A stretch of DNA of 24,914 nucleotides from PXAH01 sp964605645 (GCA_964605645.1 CAZSDJ010000025.1:1-24914), one strand, 5' to 3'. Shown: positions 14,816 through 22,287, counted from the first letter of the stretch. Numbers and translations: made by a program. The notes: a model not told the origin generated them from the letters alone.

Positions 14816-16308
14816 TGGATATAAAAACAAAAAAATACAAATCTTTTATTAACTCTCGGATAAAGCCAAGTGAGATTGAAAAATATCTTTTTCAAGGTAA
14901 GAATTTCATCGATACAAGTTTAATTAATAAAAGATTAAAAGAAGCCAAGCCAGATCCTTTGCTAGTAAAAGATATTTTAGCGAAGTCTTTAAGTATTGAG
15001 ACTTTAAGCTTAGATGAAACTGCTGTTCTTTTAGCGGTAGAGGATAAAGAGTTGCTTTCTTTGATGGAGGAGGCGGCTTTTAAGATAAAAAAGAAAGTTT
15101 ATGATAACCGAATCGTTACCTTTGCACCTCTTTATTTAGGAAATTTCTGTGTCAACGACTGCCTTTATTGCGGGTTTCGTAAATCCAATAAAAATGTCCG
15201 GCGTAAAGTTTTAAAGACAGATGAAATTCTCTCTGATATAAAAGTTTTAGCCGGAAGAATCGGGCACAAACGCTTGATTGTAGTCTACGGGGAACACCCC
15301 TTTAACGATGTAGATTATATAGAAAAAAGCATCCAGGCTATTTATTCGGTAAAAGAAAAAACAAAGAATGGTTTTGGCCAAATCAGAAGAGTTAATGTAA
15401 ATGCACCTCCGTTTGAAATTGCTGATTTACGGAGGCTGCACAAGGTGGGTATAGGTACCTATCAGGTCTTTCAGGAAACCTATCATCGCGGTACTTACCG
15501 GAAGCTTCATCCTAAGGGCACGATTAAGGGTAATTATGATTGGCGCCTTTATTGTATGCACCGGGCGTTTGAAGCCGGAATCGATGATGTAGGAATTGGG
15601 GCTCTTTTCGGACTTTATGATTGGAGGTTTGAGGTTATGGGGTTGGTGGCACATTCTCATGAATTAGAAAATAAATTTGGCATAGGACCTCATACTATTT
15701 CATTTCCACGGCTAGAGCCGGCAGACAATTCACCCTTCACCCATAATTCAAATTTTCAAGTAAGCGATAATGATTTCGAAAAACTAATTACTATAATTAG
15801 GCTGGCTGTGCCTTATGCCGGGATGATTATTACTGCCAGAGAAACCCCGAAAATAAGAGAGGATTCTTTGACCTTAGGGGTTACTCAAACTGACGCCTCA
15901 AGCCGAATTGGTATCGGTGGCTACAGCGAAGTCACCCAAACTCAAGAAAGCAATAAGCAACAATTTTTGTTAGGAGATACCCGAAGCCTGGATGAAGTGA
16001 TCCGCGAGTTTGCTCAATTAGGTTTTATAACCTCATTTTGTACCGCCGGATACCGTTGTGGCAGAACGGGTAAGTGTATTATGGATTTATTAAAGAGTGG
16101 GGAAGAAGGAAAGTTTTGTAAACTGAATGCAGTTTTAACATTTCGTGAATGGCTTTATGATTTTGCAAGTCCAGAAACTAAAGAAGTTGGTCAAAAAGTT
16201 ATAGATAAAGAAATAAAAGAGGTAAAAGAAAAAAATCCAAAAATTTATGAGAAGTTTATTAATTTTTATGGTAGGATAAAAGCGGGTGAGAGAGACCTTT
16301 ACTTTTAG
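14815..16308 (+). CDS. hydG: HydG-like radical-SAM tyrosine lyase with altered auxiliary cluster motif
   Basis: A 497-residue HydG-family enzyme (ThiH relative). The radical-SAM motif is C112-x3-C116-x2-C119 in LYLGNFCVNDCLYCGFRKSN. Other HydG segments are ETYHRGTYRKLHP (221-233), GIGALFGLYDWRFEV and GPHTISFPRLEPAD. HydG cleaves tyrosine to give CO and CN- bound to iron, which its C-terminal cluster handles through a CX2CX22C motif. Here the first and third cysteines are present (C409, C435), but the second position is Gly412. Extra cysteines lie at 415 and 421. This rules out a plain ThiH, which has no such C-terminal domain. It may make a different product or use a re-wired cluster. It is the last gene of the tight gene train. 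Confidence 0.9.
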   Translation: MDIKTKKYKSFINSRIKPSEIEKYLFQGKNFIDTSLINKRLKEAKPDPLLVKDILAKSLSIETLSLDETAVLLAVEDKELLSLMEEAAFKIKKKVYDNRIVTFAPLYLGNFCVNDCLYCGFRKSNKNVRRKVLKTDEILSDIKVLAGRIGHKRLIVVYGEHPFNDVDYIEKSIQAIYSVKEKTKNGFGQIRRVNVNAPPFEIADLRRLHKVGIGTYQVFQETYHRGTYRKLHPKGTIKGNYDWRLYCMHRAFEAGIDDVGIGALFGLYDWRFEVMGLVAHSHELENKFGIGPHTISFPRLEPADNSPFTHNSNFQVSDNDFEKLITIIRLAVPYAGMIITARETPKIREDSLTLGVTQTDASSRIGIGGYSEVTQTQESNKQQFLLGDTRSLDEVIREFAQLGFITSFCTAGYRCGRTGKCIMDLLKSGEEGKFCKLNAVLTFREWLYDFASPETKEVGQKVIDKEIKEVKEKNPKIYEKFINFYGRIKAGERDLYF

Positions 16309-16310
16309 TA

Positions 16311-16338
16311 CTATGTCCTAAGTCCTATGTCCTAAGTC
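16311..16338 (+). repeat. Four tandem heptamers (CTATGTC/CTAAGTC)
   Basis: CTATGTC, CTAAGTC, CTATGTC and CTAAGTC follow one another without gaps right after the hydG stop. A related four-copy heptamer block lies at 20828-20855 after another gene end. The shared pattern is C-N-N-N-GTC. This is an intergenic microsatellite-like element placed directly behind a stop codon in both cases. No T-run follows, so termination is not evident. Confidence 0.7.
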
Positions 16339-16368
16339 AAATTAAGAGCATTTGATTAATTAAATACG

Positions 16369-16638
16369 ATGGAAAAAAAAATAAAAGAAAAATTTAAACA
16401 AGTTGCCAAAAGAGTAGCTAATGAGTTTGGCGTAGTTATCCACTTGGCAGAAATTCACGGCAAGCGCTGGTCTTATATCGGTGGCGATGATATCCCGGAA
16501 GATTTAGCTTTTGATACTCATTGCCTAAAAATTTCAGATACAATCGGAACAATTGTTTACGGCTGGTCAAAGTTAGGCCAAAAAAGAGAAAAAGACCTTC
16601 TTGAGTATTGCCAACAAGAATTAATAGATTCAGAGTAA
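16369..16638 (+). CDS. Small conserved-looking protein of unknown function
   Basis: An 89-residue protein that I do not recognise. It begins with a very basic helix-prone part (KKIKEKFKQVAKRVANEF) and continues with a mixed beta-type region containing SYIGGDDIPEDLAFDTH. It ends in an acidic helix (REKDLLEYCQQELIDSE). No signal peptide or membrane segment is visible, so it is probably cytoplasmic. There is no clear Shine-Dalgarno before the ATG. It stands alone between the hydG end repeats and the promoter at 16660, which could mean it is read through from the hydrogenase operon or is a separate minor gene. The coding call rests on the open frame and ordinary amino-acid composition only. Confidence 0.55.
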   Translation: MEKKIKEKFKQVAKRVANEFGVVIHLAEIHGKRWSYIGGDDIPEDLAFDTHCLKISDTIGTIVYGWSKLGQKREKDLLEYCQQELIDSE

Positions 16639-16659
16639 ACCTACCCAATTAACCTTTCC

Positions 16660-16687
16660 TTGTAATTTCTAAGCTTTATTCTATAAT
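16660..16687 (+). promoter_or_regulatory. Sigma70-like promoter of the aldo/keto reductase operon
   Basis: TTGTAA (16660-16665, 4 of 6 matches to -35) and a perfect TATAAT (16682-16687) are separated by 16 bp. The predicted start near 16694 leaves a short leader with GAGGAGG just before the ATG at 16709. It marks the start of a new transcription unit running through about 20825. Confidence 0.7.
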
Positions 16688-16708
16688 AAAACTTTATCGA
16701 GGAGGATT

Positions 16709-17692
16709 ATGGATCAGAGAAAAATCAATAATGTTGATCTGCCGATTTCACCGGTAACTTTAGGTACCTGGGCTTTTGGCGGGGATGTTTGGTGGGGGCC
16801 GCAAGAAGATAAAAACTCAACCGAAGTCCTTGATTTAGCGATTAAAGAAGGGATAACAATGATTGATACTGCTCCAGTTTACGGGCGGGGCCGTTCCGAA
16901 AAAGTGATTGGTGATTTTTTGAGGAAGCATAAATTGCGGCAAAAAGTAGTCCTGGCCACTAAATTAGGCCTCGATTGGCAAGGGCCGAATATTTTGCATA
17001 ACTTGAGTCAAAAACGAATGCTGGCAGAAGTTGATTTATCACGCAAGCGTTTGCAAACTGATTATTTTGACCTTTATCAAGTTCATTGGCCGGACCCGGA
17101 TACTCCAATTGCAGAAATTGCAAAAACCATGTATAAGTTAAAGCAAAAAGGGGTAACTAAAGCAGTGGGGGTAAGCAATTATTCAGTCGAGCAGATGCAG
17201 AAATTTTTAAAACATTGCCCGCTAGATAGCTTACAGCCGGAGTATAGTATGTTTAAGCGGGATATTGAGCCGGAAATCGTTCCTTTTTGTGAAAAAAATG
17301 ATATTGCAATTATCAGTTATGCACCTCTGTATAGCGGGTTGCTTACCGGTAAATTTTTCTTAACCAATACTGATATCCCCGCGGATAGAAATCGCAAACT
17401 AAAATCATTTCATTTTAAGGAACCTTATTTTTCGATAAATAAAAAAACCTTAAAAGAAATAGAAAAAATTGCTTCTAGTTATAATAAAACTCTGACCCAG
17501 CTGGTAATAAATTGGAATTTTTCTCAAAGTGGTATTACTTCAAGTATAGTGGGTTCAAGGAAGCCGGAGCAGATAAAAGAAAATTTAGGCAGTATGGGGT
17601 GGAGGTTATCAACTAAAGATTTAGATAAGGTAAATGAAATTTTAGGCCAAAGAGATAAAAAAATTAAAGCAATTACTAAAGAGAATGGCTAA
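16709..17692 (+). CDS. Aldo/keto reductase
   Basis: A 327-residue NADP(H)-dependent aldo/keto reductase with the complete catalytic tetrad: D53, Y58 (DTAPVYGRGRSE), K85 (LATKLG) and H126 (YQVHWPD). The C-terminal SSIVGSRKPEQIKEN segment binds the cofactor phosphate. It resembles the YajO/Tas/IolS-like bacterial group, which reduces assorted aldehydes. The substrate cannot be told from the sequence. CGAGGAGG lies just upstream of the ATG. It overlaps the next gene by 8 nt, so the two are co-translated. Confidence 0.92.
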   Translation: MDQRKINNVDLPISPVTLGTWAFGGDVWWGPQEDKNSTEVLDLAIKEGITMIDTAPVYGRGRSEKVIGDFLRKHKLRQKVVLATKLGLDWQGPNILHNLSQKRMLAEVDLSRKRLQTDYFDLYQVHWPDPDTPIAEIAKTMYKLKQKGVTKAVGVSNYSVEQMQKFLKHCPLDSLQPEYSMFKRDIEPEIVPFCEKNDIAIISYAPLYSGLLTGKFFLTNTDIPADRNRKLKSFHFKEPYFSINKKTLKEIEKIASSYNKTLTQLVINWNFSQSGITSSIVGSRKPEQIKENLGSMGWRLSTKDLDKVNEILGQRDKKIKAITKENG

Positions 17693-18644
17693 CAACACTA
17701 AAAAAAGAACTGTTCTTGTTACCGGAGCAACTGGTTTTGTTGGCAGGCATTTAGTGGATAAGCTGATTCAATTAGACAATTGTTCAATAATTGCTCTGAG
17801 CCGTTTTCCGGAAAAGGCAAAAAAGTTAAAAGAAAAAAATATAAAGCTAATAAAAGCTGATATTAGCAAATGGAGAGAACTGAAAAAATTAACTAAATTG
17901 CCGATCGATATTATAATTCATTGTGCGGCTGCCGTGGAGGCAAAAAAGAAAAAAATTTTTGATAAAATAAATATTGTTGGAACTGAAAATATTTGTAAGT
18001 TGGGGGTAGAATTAGGGATAGAAAGGCTCATTTATTTGAGTTCAGTTGCGGTTGTAAGCGGTAATCCAGAAATACCCCTGAGAGAAGATTTACCGCATGC
18101 GGCAACCAATATTTACGGCCAGTCAAAATTGGAAGCGGAAAAAAAAGTTTTAATTTATCGCCGCAAGGGGTTACCGGTAATTATTTTGAGGCCACCGATG
18201 ATTTATGGCGAAGATGAACCACATGCTTTACCGACGTTACTTAAATTTATAAGATACAGAATGATTCCTTTATTCGAAAGAGGCAAACATAAATTGCATC
18301 TTGCCTATATCGGGAATGTGGTTGAGGCGATTGTATTTGCTTTAGAAAGTAATGATATGTTTAAAGATTCATTTTTTGTCGCTGACCAAGAAGTGTTAAA
18401 TACAAAAGAAGTATTTGAGAAGATGGCAAAAGGCATTGGAGCAAAGCCTCCTCTTTCTATCCCCTCTTTTTTAACTCCTTTATTTTGCAATTTTCCTTTT
18501 ATAGGCAAACGGATTAAATTTTTTTTAAAAAATAGAGTTTATAGCATTGATAAAATTGAGTCTCTTGGGTTTAAGCCGCCTTATCGAGCTGAAGATGCTT
18601 TGGTCCAAAGCAGTAAAATTTGTGTAAAAAATAAGAAAAAATAA
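17685..18644 (+). CDS. Extended SDR NAD-dependent epimerase/dehydratase
   Basis: A 319-residue extended short-chain dehydrogenase. It shows the nucleotide motif TGATGFVG (residues 13-20, Gly14/17/20), a serine in LIYLSSVAV (Ser119/120), and the catalytic Y144-x3-K148 pair in YGQSKLEAE. RPPMIYGEDE near residue 168 is the usual substrate-side segment. Relatives act on nucleotide sugars, sterols or flavonoid-like ketones; the exact reaction is not known. It follows the aldo/keto reductase in the same operon. Confidence 0.9.
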   Translation: MANNTKKRTVLVTGATGFVGRHLVDKLIQLDNCSIIALSRFPEKAKKLKEKNIKLIKADISKWRELKKLTKLPIDIIIHCAAAVEAKKKKIFDKINIVGTENICKLGVELGIERLIYLSSVAVVSGNPEIPLREDLPHAATNIYGQSKLEAEKKVLIYRRKGLPVIILRPPMIYGEDEPHALPTLLKFIRYRMIPLFERGKHKLHLAYIGNVVEAIVFALESNDMFKDSFFVADQEVLNTKEVFEKMAKGIGAKPPLSIPSFLTPLFCNFPFIGKRIKFFLKNRVYSIDKIESLGFKPPYRAEDALVQSSKICVKNKKK

Positions 18645-18657
18645 TCGATCAATTACA

Positions 18658-19419
18658 GTGAGAAAATTTTTAATAATTTTAGTTCTTTTTGTTACTGCTT
18701 GCAATCCTGCCGATTATTCTAAAATAAAAGTAAGAGAAGTGGTAGATGGTGATACAGTTATATTAGAAAACGGAAGGCATTTGCGTTATATCGGTATTGA
18801 TACCCCTGAATCCCGCATAAAAAAAGATGGCCAATTTGTTTATGACCCTCAGCCCTTTGCAGAGCAGGCCACAGAGTTAAACCGCAGATTAGTTGGCGGC
18901 AAAGTTGTCAGAGTTGAGTTTGATCTGGATAAAAAAGACCGCTACGGCAGGCTGCTTGGCTACTGTTTTGTCGGCGATACTTTCATAAACAGAAAGTTAT
19001 TAGAAGAAGGGCTAGCCGTACTTTATACTTACCCTCCTAATATTAAATATGTTGATTCTTTAACTGAAGCACAGAAAGAAGCCCGCCGGAGAAAGAAAGG
19101 GTTATGGGGAGCCTACCAGACAATAAGCCATCAACAAGCCGGCAATTATATGCATCAAATCCGCACTGTGAGAGGCAAAGTTGTAAGTACTTATAAGTCA
19201 GATAAATGTACATATCTCAATTTTGGCCCCAATTATAAAACAGATTTTACGGTGGTGATTTTCAATAACACCTTAGATTATTTCCGGAAAAAAGGCATAA
19301 ATCCGGTAGAATTTTATCGGGGCAAAACAGTAGAGGCCTCCGGCAGAATTAGAGAGTACAACGGCCCGGAAATCATCGTCAATAGCCCGGCAGAAATACG
19401 CACAGTTACCTCAGACTAA
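18658..19419 (+). CDS. Lipoprotein thermonuclease (SNase-like) with C-terminal OB-type domain
   Basis: A 253-residue secreted nuclease of the staphylococcal nuclease family. A lipoprotein signal ends in VTAC, with the lipid-anchored Cys15. The SNase domain has VVDGDTV (D30, D32), RYIGIDTPE (R43, D48, E51) and DRYGR (R98). These match the calcium-binding and catalytic residues of the S. aureus enzyme (D19/D21, R35, D40, E43, R87). Residues from about 165 on resemble the OB-fold extension found in some bacterial SNases and could bind nucleic acid. It starts with GTG and lacks a clear ribosome site, so the start is less certain, although the signal peptide supports it. Likely role: degrading DNA or RNA at the cell surface for nutrients. 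Confidence 0.88.
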   Translation: MRKFLIILVLFVTACNPADYSKIKVREVVDGDTVILENGRHLRYIGIDTPESRIKKDGQFVYDPQPFAEQATELNRRLVGGKVVRVEFDLDKKDRYGRLLGYCFVGDTFINRKLLEEGLAVLYTYPPNIKYVDSLTEAQKEARRRKKGLWGAYQTISHQQAGNYMHQIRTVRGKVVSTYKSDKCTYLNFGPNYKTDFTVVIFNNTLDYFRKKGINPVEFYRGKTVEASGRIREYNGPEIIVNSPAEIRTVTSD

Positions 19420-19431
19420 AACATTCTTATT

Positions 19432-20259
19432 ATGAAAAAAATATTTGTATTTATCCTTGTATTTTTATTTTTGATTATTACAGTTGTTTTTTTTAGTAAA
19501 AATATAATAGTAAAAGAAGCACTCAAGTATTATTTAAAAACTAATTTTGCAGTTGAGAGCTTATGGGAGAATTTGGATATAGGGTTTAAAAAACTTTCTC
19601 TGGAAAAAGTCAATTTAAGTAAAGAAAATTTTGAAATTAATGTAAAAAACTTAGAGTTTGAATATGAAATTGAGTTTCCCTTACAATTAAAGCCAAACTA
19701 TTTAAAAATAGGTAATTTAATTATTGATAATAAAGCAATAAAAAATATTAATTTAATTTTTGAGCTTCAGGGTAAGCGGTTAAACTTTTATAATTTTCAG
19801 GCTAATTTCGTTAATGATTCTGCTCTGATATCGGGATTTATTGATTTTTCTAATTCCGATAATGTTTGTGTTGTGGTTGCGGTAGAAGATATAGCATTAA
19901 AAAACGTCGTTTATTTATTTGCTGATAAAAAAGATATATCGCTTATGGGGGAGTTTAGCGGCAAGGCTAAAGTTTGCTTTACGGGCAATAAAATCGATGA
20001 TTTTTCTTTAGATATCAACAACCTGCGAGACGGTGCAATTAATCTGCAAAAAGAAACTGCCTTGGATTTTCTCAAAAATAGGGTTGATAAGGAGTCTTAT
20101 CTTTACCTTCTTGACAATTTAAAAAATTACCAATATGATAAAGGAAAGATTACGGCTAGGCTTGATAATGAGGATATCATCTTTAGGGCAAATTTTAGTT
20201 CAAAAATATCGGGAGAAAGAAATATAATCATTAAGTTACATGATGTATTCGCTAAATAA
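19432..20259 (+). CDS. Short YdbH/AsmA-like inner-membrane-anchored protein
   Basis: A 275-residue protein with one N-terminal membrane helix (about residues 4-23) and a long periplasmic part rich in alternating hydrophobic beta strands, such as ENFEINVKNLEFEYEIEFPL. This pattern resembles AsmA-fold lipid-transfer proteins, but I recognise no exact motif. The strongest clue is context: the next gene looks like YnbE fused to YdbL, and in E. coli YdbH-YnbE-YdbL are made from one operon and form an inner-to-outer membrane bridge for phospholipids. E. coli YdbH is about 880 residues, so this would be a mini version. No ribosome binding site is obvious. The family assignment is inference. Confidence 0.6.
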   Translation: MKKIFVFILVFLFLIITVVFFSKNIIVKEALKYYLKTNFAVESLWENLDIGFKKLSLEKVNLSKENFEINVKNLEFEYEIEFPLQLKPNYLKIGNLIIDNKAIKNINLIFELQGKRLNFYNFQANFVNDSALISGFIDFSNSDNVCVVVAVEDIALKNVVYLFADKKDISLMGEFSGKAKVCFTGNKIDDFSLDINNLRDGAINLQKETALDFLKNRVDKESYLYLLDNLKNYQYDKGKITARLDNEDIIFRANFSSKISGERNIIIKLHDVFAK

Positions 20260-20285
20260 TTGCATTTTCAATGAGGAGGTAAAAA

Positions 20286-20825
20286 ATGAAGAAATTAGGT
20301 ATATTTTTAGCTGTAGTTGTTTTGTTTGGTTGTGCAAGGGTGTCGGTGGAAACAAAAAAGCCGATTAAAGTAGATATTAATATGCGCCTGGATGTTTATC
20401 AACATGTGGTAAAAGAAGCAGAATCAATTGAAGACCAAATCTATGGCGATGATGAAGCCGAAATGAATTCTATCTGGGGTATTTCGGCCGCGTATGCAGC
20501 CGATAGTTTGTCGGAGGCAATTGAGCGCCGCAAGCAAAGAGCTGTAAAAATCGAAAATTATTTTAAGAAAGGTTATATTGGTGAAAATAGAAATGGATAC
20601 TTGAAGTTATTAAAAAGTGACACACCATACCAAGTAAAAGAGGTTATTGCCCAAGAAAATAAAGACCGTAAAATTATTTATCAAAGTACGGCTGATAAAA
20701 ACAATGCTCAGCTTTCTGCGGTGGAGAAAATATTTTTTAAAGATCATTACCAGCGAGCTCCTGCCGGATGGTATTTTGAAATTTATGATCAAGAAGAAGG
20801 AAAATATATTTGGCAGAAGAAATAG
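20286..20825 (+). CDS. Lipoprotein fusing YnbE-like and YdbL-like (DUF1318) parts
   Basis: A 179-residue lipoprotein with lipobox LFGC (Cys16). Residues 16-45 (CARVSVETKKPIKVDINMRLDVY) follow the small E. coli lipoprotein YnbE. From residue 74 on, the chain follows YdbL/DUF1318: LSEAIERRKQRAVKIENYFKKG-IGE-NGYL, then AQENKDRKIIYQ and a C-terminal APAGWYF...KYIWQKK. Between them is SAAYAAD (67-73), which looks like the end of a second signal peptide. In E. coli YdbL acts as a chaperone for YnbE stacking, so a fusion would tie the chaperone to its client. A strong GAGGAGGT six bases upstream supports the start. Confidence 0.75.
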   Translation: MKKLGIFLAVVVLFGCARVSVETKKPIKVDINMRLDVYQHVVKEAESIEDQIYGDDEAEMNSIWGISAAYAADSLSEAIERRKQRAVKIENYFKKGYIGENRNGYLKLLKSDTPYQVKEVIAQENKDRKIIYQSTADKNNAQLSAVEKIFFKDHYQRAPAGWYFEIYDQEEGKYIWQKK

Positions 20826-20827
20826 TC

Positions 20828-20855
20828 CGACGTCCTAAGTCCAAAGTCCAAAGTC
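20828..20855 (+). repeat. Four tandem heptamers (CNNNGTC)
   Basis: CGACGTC, CTAAGTC, CAAAGTC and CAAAGTC run without gaps two bases after the stop of the YnbE-YdbL gene. One unit, CTAAGTC, is identical to units in the block at 16311-16338. Both blocks hold four units and follow a gene end. A GGACTTACGTCC piece at 22363-22374 may be a further degenerate relative. Confidence 0.65.
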
Positions 20856-20889
20856 GTATAAAAACATAATTAACAATTAAAAAAAATCC

Positions 20890-20917
20890 TTAAAAAATAT
20901 AATTTTTAGGGTATAAT
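20890..20917 (+). promoter_or_regulatory. Promoter giving a near-leaderless glyS transcript
   Basis: A perfect TATAAT (20912-20917) lies only eight bases before the glyQS start codon, with a weak -35 TTAAAA (20890-20895) 16 bp upstream. The expected transcript start (about 20924) would leave one or two bases before the ATG at 20926. No Shine-Dalgarno is present, which agrees with leaderless translation. Confidence 0.6.
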
Positions 20918-20925
20918 TATAGCTT

Positions 20926-22287
20926 ATGGCTGAAGATAAATTAACAAAAATTATTTCTTTATGTAAGCGGCGCGGCTTTATTTTCGGTGGTTCTCAGATT
21001 TATGGAGGGCTATCCAGCATCTGGGATTATGGTCCATTGGGGGTTAATCTAAAGAAAAAAATTAAAGATATTTGGTGGAAAGAATATGTAGAAAATAGAG
21101 ATGATATTGTGGGGCTTGATTCAAGCATTATCATGTCTGAAGGTGTTTTTTTGGCATCAGGCCATCTGAAAGGATTTTCAGATCTCTTGGTAGATTGCTT
21201 AAGCTGCGGTAAAAGATTTCGCCTAGATATGATTGAAAAAATAAAAGATAATATTTATCGTTGCCCGGAGTGTAAAAAAGAAATAGATACGGAAAAGAAC
21301 CCGCCGCGTAAATTTAATCTGATGTTTAAAACTAATATGAGCGCATCTGAAGAAAAACCTTATTTTGGATATTTGCGTCCGGAAACCGCGCAAGGAATCT
21401 TTGTTAATTTTTCAAATGTTTTAAATACAACCCGCAAGAAATTACCGTTGGGAATTGCCCAAATTGGTAAAGCTTTTCGTAATGAGGTAACAACCGGAAG
21501 TTTTATATTTCGGATGAAAGAATTCGAACAAATGGAAATTGAATATTTTGTTAAACCGAAAGATTCGGAAAAATTTTATGATTATTGGGTAAAACAACGT
21601 TATGATTTTTATCTTAATAATATCGGATTAGATAAAGAAAATTTAAGATTGCGTAAACATTCAGAAGAAGAGCTGGCTCATTATGCCAAAGCTTGTACTG
21701 ATATTGAATTCAACTTTCCTTTTCCCGCCAAGAGCGGGTCCGCCTCCGGCGGAGGTTGGGCTGAACTGGAAGGTATTGCTAATCGCGGTGATTATGATTT
21801 ACGTAAACATGCAGAGGAAAGTAAAAAAGACCTTAGTTATTTTGATCAAAAAAATAACGAAAAAATAATTCCTCATGTAATTGAACCTTCAGCCGGAGTA
21901 GATAGAACTTTTTTTGCAGTTGTTTCAGATGCGTTTTGTGAAGAAGAGGTGAAGGGGAGAAAAAGAACCGTATTGAAATTAAAACCAGATCTTGCCCCAT
22001 ATCAAGTTGCAATATTTCCTTTGCTAAAAAAGAACCAAGAATTGGTGAAGCTTGCAAAAAATATTTTTTGTGATATAAAAAACAAAGTGCCTGCTACCTA
22101 TGATGATACGGCTTCGATTGGTAAGTTGTATCGGCGTCAAGATGAAGTGGGTACACCTTTCTGTGTAACTGTCGATGTAGACAGTTTGACCGATAAAAAA
22201 GTAACTGTTCGCAGGCGTGATTCTATGGCTCAAGATAGAGTTAGTATTGATAAAATATTAGATTTTATTAGTGAACACACAATTTAA
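20926..22287 (+). CDS. glyS: Glycyl-tRNA synthetase (alpha2 type) with a 10-residue inserted element
   Basis: A 453-residue class II glycyl-tRNA synthetase of the homodimer type. Landmarks are the N-terminal RRGFIFGGSQIYGG, motif 1-region WDYGPLGV, a zinc ribbon (C91, C94, C113, C116), RPETAQGIFVNF, the motif 2 region AFRNEVTTG...FRMKEFEQMEIE, ELEGIANRGDYDL and the motif 3 region EPSAGVDRTF. The C-terminal anticodon-binding domain starts near residue 345. Between FPF and GWAELEG, where the family normally reads directly FPFGW, ten residues (267-276) are inserted by a GC-rich 30-bp double palindrome. The frame is kept, so the enzyme is presumably active. It starts at an ATG without a ribosome binding site. 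Confidence 0.95.
   Translation: MAEDKLTKIISLCKRRGFIFGGSQIYGGLSSIWDYGPLGVNLKKKIKDIWWKEYVENRDDIVGLDSSIIMSEGVFLASGHLKGFSDLLVDCLSCGKRFRLDMIEKIKDNIYRCPECKKEIDTEKNPPRKFNLMFKTNMSASEEKPYFGYLRPETAQGIFVNFSNVLNTTRKKLPLGIAQIGKAFRNEVTTGSFIFRMKEFEQMEIEYFVKPKDSEKFYDYWVKQRYDFYLNNIGLDKENLRLRKHSEEELAHYAKACTDIEFNFPFPAKSGSASGGGWAELEGIANRGDYDLRKHAEESKKDLSYFDQKNNEKIIPHVIEPSAGVDRTFFAVVSDAFCEEEVKGRKRTVLKLKPDLAPYQVAIFPLLKKNQELVKLAKNIFCDIKNKVPATYDDTASIGKLYRRQDEVGTPFCVTVDVDSLTDKKVTVRRRDSMAQDRVSIDKILDFISEHTI
21724..21753 (+). repeat. In-frame double-hairpin palindromic element inside glyS
   Basis: Two adjacent perfect hairpins: CCCGC-CAAGA-GCGGG (21724-21738) and TCCGCC-TCC-GGCGGA (21739-21753). The 30 bp begin on a codon boundary and encode PAKSGSASGG. 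The element is about 77 percent GC inside an AT-rich gene. Removing it exactly restores the usual FPFGW sequence of glycyl-tRNA synthetases. This behaves like a mobile palindromic repeat that entered a coding frame, similar in style to Rickettsia palindromic elements. Confidence 0.8.

Noticed and set aside
14815..16308. Annotation as ThiH (thiamine synthesis)
   Set aside because: Length of 497 residues, the C-terminal cluster domain with C409/C435 and the neighbours (HydE, hydrogenase) fit HydG; no thiamine gene is nearby.
16311..16338. CRISPR-like array from the tandem heptamers
   Set aside because: Units are only 7 bp and contiguous, with no spacers and no cas genes nearby.
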